Source: Scortum barcoo (Eukaryota; Chordata; Actinopteri; Centrarchiformes; Terapontidae). From it: DNA of 64,000 nucleotides. Shown one piece after another: positions 47,906 through 59,800 of the stretch. A model generated the notes under the pieces. The model was given only the letters and a program-made list of their open reading frames with translations, did not search any database and was not told the DNA's origin. Position 1 is the stretch's first letter. Each line of letters begins with the position of its first letter. The translations under genes and the position numbers were made by a program. The stretch lies in contig CM041531.1 of assembly GCA_023238725.1 (NCBI GenBank), positions 1,685,102-1,749,101 on the forward strand, read 5' to 3'.

Positions 47906-49659
47906 CAACATGATACATTTCCACATTAAAAAATTCTGTTTTACAGAGTTAGTAGGAGCTGAAAAGTCCTGCTGGTTCAAAATGTTCCAACTCGAGAAAA
48001 AAAATCTGCGCTCATCCTGAATTTTGATGAATCGACTTCATGCAGAGACGAGAGGAGAAAGAGAAGAAACTGGAGGGAAAGTTAAAGTCTGAGCCTCCAC
48101 ACAAAGACACACAATCACACTCGTCTGTTTACAACGAACATCTGAACATTTACAGTCTGCGACTCAATGATTACAAATCAGCAGTAATAAAAAGGATGCC
48201 TGCAGATAATTGCTCCATGATGCGAGCAGATGAAAGATGTTTGTCAGTGTTTGGTCAAAAATCTGTCAACAGCTGGATGGAACAAAGTTAATTCAGCTGC
48301 CATTTTATCTTATCACTGTGTCATCCCAACCTCAAAAACACATCCAACATATTTTAATTTTCTACTTTCACACGCTGACATGCTGTCTCGATGGTCGGTG
48401 GAGTTACTTTCTGGCATTGAACTTCACATTCAGCTCCAAAAGAGTAAAAGGGTCAAACCTCGTCTTATCAGATGTCTGTAACTGAAACCACAGTCAGAGT
48501 GAGATCTATTTTTTGTTGTTTTGTTGTTCGACATTGAACGCTGCGTCGGCCATTAAAGAGATGAAAATAGTTCAGTTATTCTGAGCAGGTCCCACGCTGA
48601 AATAACGCCGTTTCCTCACGCTAACAGCTCCGTCCAGTTCACAGTGAGTTATTACAGCTCCTAAAAACCAAACAGGTTCACACAAGGAAATAAAAAAACA
48701 ACAAAAGCTCTGTGTGCCAAATGAGAAAGTCAGCCTGCTTTTCTTTCTTTCTTTCTTTCGTTCTTTCTTTCTTTCTCGTGTCTCAGTGTCTGCTGCACTG
48801 CCGCTGACTGTCTGTCATTATTATTTCTTGCACGTAAAAGAACATTTATTTATGAACAAGCTTCCTCTATTGCTTTTTGGATGATTGTAGGCTTGTTTCC
48901 TTTACAGCTCAGACAGTCTCTTTAATGGAAAAAAAACAGGATTGTTTATTTAAAAAAAAAAAAACAGTCTCAGGTTATGTATCAGAGAATCTGAACATCC
49001 TGACATGTCACCTCTGTCACACGTGATCTTTTTAATTAAAAGATAGGCATGACACCTAATATGAGACAGGAAGCTGCTGATAACAAGCAGGCAGGATAAC
49101 TGAGGCTGTAAAAAAACAAAAAAAAAAAAGATATTTTTGTTTGGATCAACAGAAAACATGAAGAATATTTCAAAGAGAGAGAGAGAGAAGAGAAAGTCTG
49201 AATGCTGATGGTGACTGAAGAGCCTGAGGCGGCAGAACAGATGCAATAACTGTCATTTTGAGACATCTGAGCCAAAAAACAAAAACGACCTTCAAAAGAG
49301 AGAGAAGAGAGAAAGAAAGACATCAGAGATTACTAACAGGACTCTGCATCTGTCAGAGATGCCTCAAAACTTTGTTCTCAAACTGCTCGTCATCTTGTGC
49401 CGGTCGGCTCGGTGTGATCAGCAGCAGAAGAAACCAGAAACCAAACCACGAATCGATGTGGTGTTTTTGTTTTCACAGCACATCAGAAATCTGCTCTTTC
49501 CTGTGTGAATGACATTTTACTGCAAATATATTTGAATCATAGTGTTTGAGTGTGTTTGGTTCATGGTTTTCATGTGATCATTTACCAACTATGACACTGC
49601 GAGGAAATCCAACATAAGCTACCGAAACAGCGACATGACTTTACAGCACCAATGCAAAC
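47906..49659. other. no gene seen; (TTTC)n run
   Basis: A tetranucleotide (TTTC)n microsatellite lies at about 48739-48776 and A-runs lie near 48950-48964. No gene is recognisable. Confidence 0.45.
48739..48776. repeat. (TTTC)n microsatellite
   Basis: About nine TTTC/CTTT units with one G interruption. Confidence 0.9.
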
Positions 49660-49870
49660 TAACATGAAATGAAAAAATGTTAAGAAAAAAGCAGCCTCCT
49701 CATTCATTTCAATGAGACCAGTCCTTTGGGGTAGTTGAAATCTGAAGCACTGCAATATGTTTATGTCGGCCAAATACAGCTGTTCATTCCTGGTAAATGG
49801 CTTTAATACGTGAATGCCGTGTTTCTACAGTTCACCTTGAACATAAATCATGGAGATGAAGTGATGAAAT
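49660..49870 (+). repeat. dispersed repeat, copy 2 of 2
   Basis: Direct-orientation partner of 47705-47905. Following gatgaagtgatgaaattggg it continues ggtttcagaggtggatgtga, which I also associate with the longer form of this fish repeat. Confidence 0.65.
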
Positions 49871-50069
49871 TGGGGGTTTCAGAGGTGGATGTGAGCATCA
49901 AACCTGCCCACCATCGACGTTTTCTTCACCACTTATTCAAATAATACTGAGATACAATGTTCACTGTGGCATCAACACCTTCAGTCCAAAATATGACCTT
50001 TAAAACAACGGAGAGAAGTTAGCTGTCAATGATAGATTACTAAATAATAATAACAACAATAGCTACCGT

Positions 50070-50578
50070 CAGTGGTGGAGAAAGTATTCAGACCCTTTAA
50101 CTAAGTAAAACTACAACTACAGTGTAAAAATAATCTGTTACACAGACAATGTACCTAAACTACTGAAAGTAAAAGTACAGGCAGCTGTGACTGTTTTATT
50201 ATGTATTATATCATTATAAATAATAATATTTATAGACAAAATAATTCAAATTATTAAAATAATTACTTCAACAATCATCAAAATAGTTTCCATTAGTCAA
50301 TTGACTAATTGAAAAGATCAATTGATTGTTTCAGCGGCACATCTATATACTGTGATGTGGTTTATTTCTTATTTTATATCTTATTTTATAAGCTCTTCCT
50401 GTGTTCTGCATGCAAAGATCTTAATTTGTAGTGTTGTCATTGTCGTGAAGTAAAAAGTAAAATATTTTGCTGTTATTTAATAGTGGAAAGTGGACTAAAG
50501 ACTAAAGTAAAAGTACTTCAAATTTACATTACAATACACAGTACTTGAGTAAATGTACTTAGTTACATTACATGACAG
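50070..50578 (+). mobile_element. hAT-like MITE, nearly complete
   Basis: The left end cagtggtggagaaagtattc and right end cagtacttgagtaaatgtac, then ttagttacattacatgacag, correspond to the two termini of the common fish MITE whose ends read cagNggtggaagaagta and ttccaccactg. Internal blocks gaccctttaactaagtaaaa and ctgaaagtaaaagtacaggc agree. Its middle (about 50228-50345) contains ttcaacaatcatcaaaatag and ttagtcaattgactaattga, a motif that belongs to a different fish repeat (compare 3270-3485), so it is either composite or carries a nested insertion. No clear 8-bp target duplication survives. No protein is encoded. Confidence 0.65.
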
Positions 50579-52179
50579 GCTGCTGACAGCTGGCACAAAG
50601 CTAATCTCTCATAACCAAGCAGCATGTGGAGCAGACAAATGAGCTTTAGTTAATTATTCTAAACTGTTTGTAACGTGGTAAAAAGATTAAATATTTTATT
50701 TTAAAACAGTTTAAATATATATGATAAGAGAAACACCTGAACTTCCAGGTGTTAATGAGGCAGGTACAGAGCAAATACAGGTGAATAAGAAAAGGTGGCA
50801 GGCTGTCCTTATTTCAAAAACTATTCGCATAAAAGTGTTTCAGTTGAATGACTAATGTTTTTTCAGAGGAGCACAAGGAAAATTGGAAATGTTTTTAATG
50901 GAACAATTCACTCACTGCACATTGTGCAGAGCTCATGTCCCACACAGCTGAGGTAAATTAAAAAGCAAACACAGTCACTTACACAGAATAAGAATAAAAT
51001 GTCTTTTCATGCTGGAAACGGTCAGTTTTCTATCGTTTTTTTAATCCGTTTGTAATGCAAAGACTGAGTAGTTACAGATGTACTGGTTTGTAATTATATA
51101 TGTAATGATAATCCCAATAACGATGATGATGATAATTCCTTCAGTAAAGATTTTTCTCCTTCTTAAAAACGTGTTTACTGTTAACTCCATCCCTTCTTCA
51201 TTTCTGGCTCAAGGGGAGTTTGTTCGTATTCATCAATATTCAGCGCACCGACATCCAACACTGAAGCAACATTAATTTTTAATTTGAGTGATGATCCCTT
51301 GTAAGAGTATAATCTCTGGGAGTCTGAGGGCTGGAAAGATTTTCTGAAACCATCACCGCTGCAAACCGAGCGAGGCGTTTTCCTGGCAGAGACGGTCGCA
51401 CTGCAGTGATGAAAGTCTGCCGGCTGAGAGCTGAACTCCCCCCGGACGACCTGCAGGATCCACTACATCATCATTTTATGATGGTTGATGGATCCGGACG
51501 TCACTGCAGGATGAAGGGCCTGTGATTTAGTGTATTTGGAGGGAGGAACTCTCAACCAGCCACCATCTACTTTAAATTATTGATTCCCTGCATTTCTCCG
51601 AATGCTATTCAACAGACTCCAGGGCTGTTCGGGGGGTCTGAACTTGGTTTATTTCTCCCACTGAGGGGGCAGAAATGCTTTCTGTGTTTCCTCTGATGGA
51701 TTTGTTTCCATCCTCGCTGATGAATGTCGGCGCGTTATGGCAGCTCAATAAAGAAGTTTTCTGAACCTGAGGGACTGATACCAAAAAAACTTCACTGCTA
51801 ATGGTTCAGATCAGATCATTACAATATTTTCTGCTGCTCGACTTTGACAGCTCAAAATACACACATGATCGAAAGCGTCTGCGTACTTTGGTCCGGTTAT
51901 ATTCCTGCAGCTCAAATAAAAGGTTTTGAGTGTGTGGCAGTAAGTTTGGGGAGTCCTTTTTCTTGTTTTAACATCACCAGCACGACACAAAGTTAACTTG
52001 ATATTACAGGAACAAACTCTTTGATGCAACATCAGCAAATAAGTTACAAAGCTTTCATAAAATTAAAGGCTAACGTTAATTTACAGATAAGCCAATATAT
52101 CGTTCTCAGTCTTGTGTTTTTGTGACAAACAGGTCAAAATTTCAGGTCAGAAATATGTAGAAATTAAATTTTCTGTGAG
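50579..52179. other. no gene seen
   Basis: Nothing recognisable; short frames only. Confidence 0.45.
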
Positions 52180-52260
52180 TTTTAATGTCCCCTGAGGATT
52201 ATTTCTTCCCTAGCTTCCCTTTAGCGCCACCATGAGGTAAAACACAATGAAGCAACACAA
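52180..52260 (+). repeat. dispersed repeat, same family as 18.4 and 35.0 kb
   Basis: aatgtcccctgaggattatt followed by cttccctttagcgccaccat and gaggtaaaa matches the later part of this repeat, with a small internal deletion. Confidence 0.5.
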
Positions 52261-53544
52261 TGTGCACAAAACCTTTAAAACTGTAACTGGAAAAGTGAAT
52301 ATCTTTGTTTCCAGAAGATAAAACATCCTGTTTTTGGTGACACCTCCCTCAAGCTTCCCCTAAAGGTTAAATTTACACAGCAAACATCTGAACACAAATA
52401 AAAAATCTATATCTGTTTTTCTTTACTGTCCCCAGCTCGTGTAATAAGAGATAAATCCATGTTAAGAACAATGCTTCAGTAAACAACCTCTCATGTACTG
52501 AGGATGATGATGATTTGCTGCACTCTTTTATTCATATTTGTTTTAAAATAAAAGCAGGTCTGCGGCCTGCGGTGACCTTCCTGTGCGACACGATGAGCTG
52601 CAGGCTCGTGACACCACCAAACCTAAATACAACAGGAAACAGGGATGAGTGCTACGGCGTGGACATAAAGGAAATAAAGGTTTTCTGACAGGGCGGACAC
52701 TGAGACAAGAGCCGGATGAGATGAATGTGCGTTCGAATGAGCAGCTTTGAGGAAGGAGTACTGTATCTCCTGAACGGCAGGCAGGTTTTAGATGGTTTTG
52801 TCAGGTATTTTTTTTTTAATCATGCCTCGCCACCCGCAGCACAGAAAAACACCAAGGTCAGCAAAGAGCGCTGGCTGCAGGCTCTCCACAGAAAATGAGT
52901 TTTGACGGTGTTTTCTGCTGATTATAATGAGAACAAATTGAGCTTTAAGTGCGGCGGCTGATGATGGAGCGGGCGGCCGTTAATGCTCGGCCCCGCGGGG
53001 TCAGTCAACAGCCTCACACGGATACAGCGGCGCGGGACAAATCTAATTAATGCGCCAACGTAAGTGGTTAAATTTGACATTTATACATATTGTGCCGACT
53101 GCACACAAAAACTCAAAAACACACACATGCACACAGTGAACACACACACAGGATTAACTGGTGTCATTATGAATTCACATGAATGAGGTTTTAATGGCTT
53201 ATGGTAACGGTGGCGGATTAGCGAGTGGATTCTGGTTTGTCCCGCTGACCACTCGTCCTCAAGGACAAGACGTCATCTGACATGAAGTACGAATCGAAAT
53301 AAACTTTATTACTTTAGACGTTTTCAGGATCTCAACACAAATAGTTCAGGACGTCTGTAACGACAAGAAAAACAGAAAAACAGCAGGAGGGATCTTTGCT
53401 TTAAAATGTCACAACAACAGATCCTGTTCTCTGTCTCTTATTCTGCTGATAAAAACTCAGCGTGACGTTAACATATTCGGTTTGGATGCACGGGTCAGCA
53501 AATTGAGGACAATATGAACAGAAGAGGCTGATGTTTTTATGCTG
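52261..53544. other. no gene seen; conserved-looking stretch at 52.9-53.1 kb
   Basis: 52915-53095 is repeat-free with homeodomain-like words (tctaattaatgcgcc near 53041) and could be a regulatory element. This is inference only. Confidence 0.35.
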
Positions 53545-53833
53545 TTTTATGACATTCTTAAATCCCAGGCTCTCCTAACAATGCTAAAAATATTAAAAAC
53601 AATAGAGGCTGTCAACAAGAAAAAAAAAAGATAATTTAGAAAAATAAAAATATAAAATAAAATTTAAGATAAATAATAAACTAGAGTAATAAAATAAATA
53701 AAGACCTTAAAATATAAGTTATACAAATAAAATATAAACTGTAAATGTAAACTTAGTATTATAAGTAACATATAGACAATAAGATATATATACAATAGAA
53801 AAATATATATAACAACAAGAAGAAAGGTGTTAT

Positions 53834-56646
53834 TTAAAAAGTGGTGTTGCTGTGGACAGAGGGTAGTCTTGTTTTAAAAGTCTTATGGCCTGCGGGATGA
53901 AGCTTCCCTGAGCCTGGTGGTTCGGGCTCGAATGCTGCAGAACCGTCGGCCAGACGGCAGCAGGCAGAACAGAACAGTTTGTAGCTGGGTGACTGGGGTC
54001 CTAGGTCCTTAATGATTTTGGTGGCCTTCTTCCTATACACCGCTGGGTGTAGAGATCCTCCATGGATGGCAGCTCCGTCCTGGTGATGTGCTGAGCAGCT
54101 TTCACCACCCTCTCTGTAGAGCCTTACGGTTGAGTTGAGGCTGAGGTGCAGCTGCTGTATGTACCAGGCGGTGATGCAGCAGCCAGTCAGGATACTCTCT
54201 ATGGTGCACCTGTAGAAGTTGCAGAGGATCTTTGAGTCCATGTTGAGCCTCCGTCAGCCTGCGGAGGAGGAAGAAGAGCCGCTGTCTGGCTGACTTTGTG
54301 ATAAAGTCAGTGTGATGAGTCCAGGTGAGGTCCTCTCACTGATGTGAACTCCGAGGAACCTGAAGCTGCTGACTCTCTCCACCGTAGTCCCGTTGATGGA
54401 GAGGGGGGCGTGTTCCTCTCTCTGCCTCCTCCTGAAGTCCACGATCAGCTCCTTAGTTTTGCTGACGTTGAGCTGGAGGTTGTTGTCCTGGCACCAAGAT
54501 GTCAGGGCTCTGACCTCCTCTGTAGGCCGCCTCAAATCGTTGCCGGTGATTAGGCCAATGACGGATTCGTGTCGTCAGCAAATTTGATGGCGATGGTGTT
54601 GGAGCTGTGGGTGGGTACAGCGCGCAGTCATGCGTGAACAGGGAGTACAGCAGAGGGACTGAGCACACAGCCCTGGGCCTTGAGGCGCCTGGTGTTCAGA
54701 GTCAGGGTGGAGGATGTGGTGCTGCCCATCCGCACAGCCTGGGGTCTGCCCGTCAGGAAGTTCAGGATCCAGTCACAGAGGGCACTGTTGATCCCGAGGT
54801 CTCTGAGCTTGGTGACGAGCTTGGAGGGCACGATGGTGTTGAATGCTGAACTGTAGTCAATGAACAGATGGCATCTTCAGTAGACCTGTTGGGCCTGTAG
54901 ACAAACTGAAGTGGGTCCAGTGAGTCCGGGATGGAAGGAGGTGATGAATGATTTGACTAACCACTCAAAACACTTCATGATGGTGGAGGTGAGTGCTACT
55001 GGGCGGTCGTCATTCAGGGAGAGGATTTTGGGTTTTCTTGGGGACAATGATGGTCTCCTTGAAGTATGTGGGGACTACAGACTGGAGCAGTGACATGTTG
55101 AAAATGTCTGCAAAGACGTCTGCCAGCTGGTCTGCACACACCTTGAGAGCTCGGCCGGGGATGCCGTCAGGTCCAGGAGGCCTTACGTGTGTTAATCTGT
55201 TTTAGAGTTCTGCACACGTCTGCCCTGGATATCACAGGTGGGCAGTGGTCCTCCTGAGCCTTTTGCACCTCCACAGCTGGAGAGCTGCTCTCAAAGCGGG
55301 CATAAAAAGTGTTCAGCTCATCAGGCAGAGATGCAGACATCACCTCAGCACTGCTGATCTTCTTTTTGTAGTCCGTAAGAGCTTTTTAATCCGGCCCACA
55401 TGCTCCTGGTGTTGGAGCCCTTGTAATGAGACTCCACTTTGTCCCTGTACTGTCTCTTTGCGCTGCTGATGGCTCTCCGGAGCGCGTACCTGGACTTCCT
55501 GTACTCCTCTCCAAATCACCTGAGTTGTAGGCGTCTGTCCGTGCTTTAAGTTTGGCACGGACTTCTCCGTTAACCCAGGGCTTCTGATTTGGGAATGTCC
55601 GCACAGTAATCCTCGGTACAACATCATCGATGCATTTTCTGATGTATCCAATGACCGCGTCCGTGTATGTGTTTATGTCTGTGTCCTTAAACACACACCA
55701 CTCCGTCGTGCTTGAAGCAGTCGCGCAGAGCCGAGTCTGACTGGTCGGACCTGGTCTGTGTCACACAGGTCCATCATGCTTCAATTTCTGCCTATAGGAA
55801 GGCAGCAGGAGAACTGAGGCGTGGTCAGATTTTCCGAATGGAGAGCGAGGGAGGAGCTTGTACGTGTCAATCGTGTAAGGGGTGTAAACATGATCGAGTG
55901 TGTTCTCACTGCATGCACGCGTGGGACAGCTGATGTGTTGGTGGTATATCGGCAGGCAGGACTTTCCTCAGGTTGGCGCTGTTAAAGTCTCCGGCTACAA
56001 TAAACGCAATTGCGCAGCCTCCGGCCGTGAGGTCTCTGTCCTGTCGATAACTCCATACAGCTCGTCCATGGCCTTGGCCTTGTTGTTGGCGGCGTGTGGC
56101 GGAACATACACTGCTGTCATGACAACCGATGTAAACTCACGCGGAAGATAATAAGGCCGGCATCTGATCATGAGGTGCTCCAGGTCCGGAGAACAGCCCG
56201 TAGAAATAATCTCCACATCTGAACACCACTTGTTGTTCACCATGAAGCAGACACCTCCTCCCTTGCTCTTCCCTGAATGAATTGTCCGGTCCTGTCGGTG
56301 GAATGGAAAGACCCTCGGGAACAATGGCGGAGTCCGGGATCGAAGGGTCGAGCCAAGTTTCCGTGAAAACCAAAACGTTACAGTTTTTAATGTCCCGTTG
56401 AAACGCCATCCTGCTCCGGAGTTCATCCAGCTTGTTATCCAGGGACTGAACATTAGCCAGAAGAATACTCGGGAGAGGAGGCCGGTTTTCACGTTTCCTC
56501 AGCCGGACTAGGACTCCGGCCCGCGACCCTCTTTTCCTCCGCCGCCTCCGCTGCTCAGGTTCAACAACAGGTAGGCTCCGCCATGGAGATTCCCTGTTGT
56601 ACGCTGGTACAGGCGGTGTATGGCGAATGAAAGTTTTTTCCACCAC
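53834..56646 (-). pseudogene. LINE endonuclease/reverse-transcriptase gene, broken
   Basis: In minus-strand order: an Arg-rich leader (EPEQRRRRRKRGSR) near 56550; the apurinic-type endonuclease with LANVQSLDNKLDELRSRM near 56440, VFTETWLDPSIPDS near 56350, a frameshift, GGGVCFMVNNKWCSDVEI near 56230, FTSVVMTAVYVPPHAANN near 56120 and a GDFNSANL block near 55970 in another frame; and the linker FPNQKPWVNGEVRAKLKART near 55560. The polymerase then has ASGPDGIPG-like sequence near 55160, FIDYSSAFNT near 54860, SKLVTKLRDLGINSALCDWI near 54800, GCVLSP near 54670, the catalytic FADD near 54570, LQLNVSKTKELIVDFRRRQ near 54440 and FRFLGVHIS near 54340. The C-terminal part (FYRCTIESILTGC, ITAWY) ends at 53834. 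Stops fall between 55750 and 55960. No product is expected. Confidence 0.8.
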
Positions 56647-56799
56647 CGACCTGATGTAGAAGTAGACGTTTCTTCTCTATCATATTGTATGATAGGGCTC
56701 TCTTTAGCAGGTTGCATAACTTAAAAGAAGAAATAAATAACAAAATAGTGCAAAAAAACAGCAAAGTTGAGGGGAGAGCTCGAGACACGGCAGCCATCC

Positions 56800-56820
56800 T
56801 CGGCGCCATCTTGTAATGTG
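56800..56820 (-). promoter_or_regulatory. YY1-like motif at LINE 5' end
   Basis: The minus strand reads acaagatggcgcc, close to the YY1 consensus aaNatggcggc. Mammalian L1 uses such a site near its 5' end to place transcription starts. Here it lies near the presumed 5' end of the LINE and may play the same part; this is inference. Confidence 0.3.
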
Positions 56821-56850
56821 GTAGTCGCCCAAACCTGATCAAAATTTCAC

Positions 56851-59800
56851 TTTAAGGCCCCATTTCAACCGTCTCGTATCTGGATATAATTTAATACATG
56901 TTTATGTTCACACACTGTGACAAATCTGATAGCGATCAATTAAGTGTCAGTCGGTCCAGAGAGACATGGTGAAGAAACTCAAGTTATCAAACAAGTTTTA
57001 TCTATACAGCAGAACTAAAGTCATCTCATGAGTCTCCAACTAATTCCATCATGAGCAAACACTTAGTGATAGCGGCAAAGGAAGATTTCCTTTAAGAGGC
57101 AGAAACACAATCGAGAGAAAGCAGCAGCAGAAAACACCAGCAGAAAAATCTTTGAAGAAATTGTAGTTTCAGCAGAAACAGAATGACGTCTGATTTCAGT
57201 GTCATTTTCACCGTTAGCTGCTGTACAGACAGCCGTTTAGTATTTAGACAGTATTTGCTCAGAAACTGTGAGTAAATACTCCACAGACCGCTCGCTGACG
57301 TAAGTACAATTTGGAGGGGCAAAGATTTCATTTCATCATCCAGCCAGCAAGCTGCCTTTAATGCTTCTTGGATGTATTTACAACTATCCAATCTGCCCAA
57401 CAAGCATGAAGACGCTCGTGTTTCAGATGTGCTAAACCCATTTTTTCAAATAATCTCTTCAAATAATCTCTTAACAATAATAATAATAATCTCTCCTCTA
57501 AAACTGTGTATGTTTTGTTCATGATGCTGTTTGTACACGTGCTATTTTCTTCACAGAATAAATAGAAATATATCACATTTTGGAAACATCCTAAACTATA
57601 AACTAACATAATTTCAGTTAAAGGCTGTTTGATTTGATAGTAGATACTAATTTTTTATTTTGGTTTTATCTGCTGTCATGCAGAAGAACCATTTATGAAT
57701 CTCAGTTTTTTAGTCAAATTCTTTCCAAATAAACTGTTAACATGAACCTAAAAATATTTTGGTTCTTTAAAATGGTCTCAAAATCTTAAAGGATGACTCC
57801 TGTTTATCTTATTTAGTTCGTTTTGTGAATTTCATTGCACTCATCCAGATGATCTGAACCTATGTGGAGGTCAAACTGAGTGAAATGATCGAGGAAACGT
57901 CTCTGTGCAGCAGCTTAATGATAAATTAGTCTCCAGATCTGCTGACAGCGAACATCCAAAAAGCAAACAAACAGCCAATCACACAGCATCATAAAGCCTG
58001 CAGAGCTGATCGTCCCTAAATAAATGCTCGCGGTGATAATAAAGTGTTAATACGTTTGACAGGGATGATGTGACTCAGAGCAGCAGCTGTTGTTTGTTTC
58101 TGAGGACGTTTCCCCCCACAGAGAGTCCGGGATGATCAGGAACAGTCGACACATTGGGAGACGAGCGCAGGCTGACGTGGGCTGGAAACTACGGCAACCG
58201 CTGATTGACAAGCGACCTCTGACCTCCTCCTTCAGGACGACCGCCAATCCCCCACACGAGGAGACTCATCCAAACAGGAAAGATGGAGGTTTAGAGACTC
58301 AGTGCTGTGTCTCCTGTCACTTCCATTTACATTTTTAAGCTCACTGCTCGTTACTGAAGCTACCTGCTGATGGTTAAGAGGATGGATTCACATCTCTAAG
58401 TTAAGCGTGAGAAAGGCTGGATAACATTAATGCAGTAATTATCCTTTATCAAACATCTGGGGAAAGATTAGGTTGGTTGACCAGAGAGCGAGAGACAAAG
58501 AAAAGGTGAAGAGTCCTGCAGGAAAGTGATGCAAAATGCTGCAAAAAGAACAAATAAAGCAAGTGTTCAAATAATAAAAATGCTTGTAAGATGGTCGGCA
58601 ATACATCAAAATATCACAACTATGTTTTAAAAACCAAAATGAACTTGTCGTCCAGAAGCTGGAAAAGGTCGGATGAATGATCAAAGAGCCGCGGATTTAC
58701 TATTCCAAACAATGATTTTGAGATAAAATACAAAAATAATAAAATATTAGAGAGGAAAGACAGGAGAGATCTTCATGGTTTCAGTAATTTTGTTTAATTT
58801 TCTGTTGGTCTGTACGTTTATTTGAAAAACGTCTAAGTTTAGCTATACGAGGCCTACTGCTGCATGTAGGTTGTTAAATACAAGGTCCTTTATTTGTCTG
58901 TTATATCCTTTAACATTTATAGCTTCACAATATCTCTTTTCCTAGTTTTGTTGACTAAATTAGCATTAAAAGTTTGGAGGGGAGAGGAGAAGGAGCGATG
59001 GAGGAGTGAGAGGCCGGTGAAAAATGTGGACGAGATGTTTTCCAAAGCTCAGGTGGCGTTATTAAAATGCTCGCGCTGTCGTCTCAGACGCGACATGACT
59101 GAGAGTCACTTGAGCAGCAATCTGGAAAGTAATCAGGCCAATTTGTTAGCTAAATGACTTGTGTCCCACCGGAGAAGTGCCGGTCTGAAATCAGCTGAGT
59201 GATTTGTCATGCTGACAGCAACAAAGCTGAAGCAGCGGAGTGAACCGCGAGGCTTGGCAGTGACTAAAACAAGAAATTACAACAACTTCTGACCTGCGTA
59301 GCCACAGCGACACGGACAGAAACACACACACACACACACACTGCTCGTAAACTCACAGGAAGTCCAAAAAGTTTGTTTTTAAAGAGTAGGAAAGAAAGTA
59401 ATAAAAAGTGTTCGAGTGTTAATCAGTCAAATTAGCCTGAAAACCTTTTTTTTTGTCTTGCCTACCAGAATTTCTGTGGTGTTTCCAGAACAGTGAGTGA
59501 ACTTCATCTTTATTTCTAGACTTGACGGCAAAATAAAAAAAGAAAGTTTGTGCAATATTGACTCCTGCAAATGCCAAAAAGGTCATTTAACTACTTTCCC
59601 ACATCACTGCACAAAAATCAGACCACTATGTCCACTAATCATAGGTGGACATGAGGAAGTCCCAACCCCACAAAAACCAGAAGATTCAGATCTTGGGTCT
59701 GCTGCGCCGAGTGTTTGCTTATGTTAAATTTTGAATGAACTTGACAGCAGTCTGATCATTTTTTAGGCTCGATCATCCCAGAAGGCCGTACAGTTCATCT

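Larger units (their letters stand above)
53545..56850 (-). mobile_element. LINE of L2/CR1/Rex1 type, long but inactive, minus strand
   Basis: Read on the minus strand, this unit starts near 56840 with acaagatggcgccgaggatg, carries endonuclease and reverse-transcriptase sequence, and ends after an AT-rich 3' untranslated region (53830 down to about 53600) with gttaggagagcctgggattt, comparable to the gagggagcttgtcactc block at 31.04 kb. Elements of this kind insert by target-primed reverse transcription. The subclade (Rex1/Babar versus L2) cannot be fixed without alignment. I find no target-site duplication. Frameshifts and stops occur throughout. Confidence 0.75.

Noticed and set aside
4021..59341. 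Regularly spaced short repeats as a CRISPR array
   Set aside because: The short repeats are microsatellites and dispersed transposon pieces in a eukaryotic context; there is no repeat-spacer periodicity.
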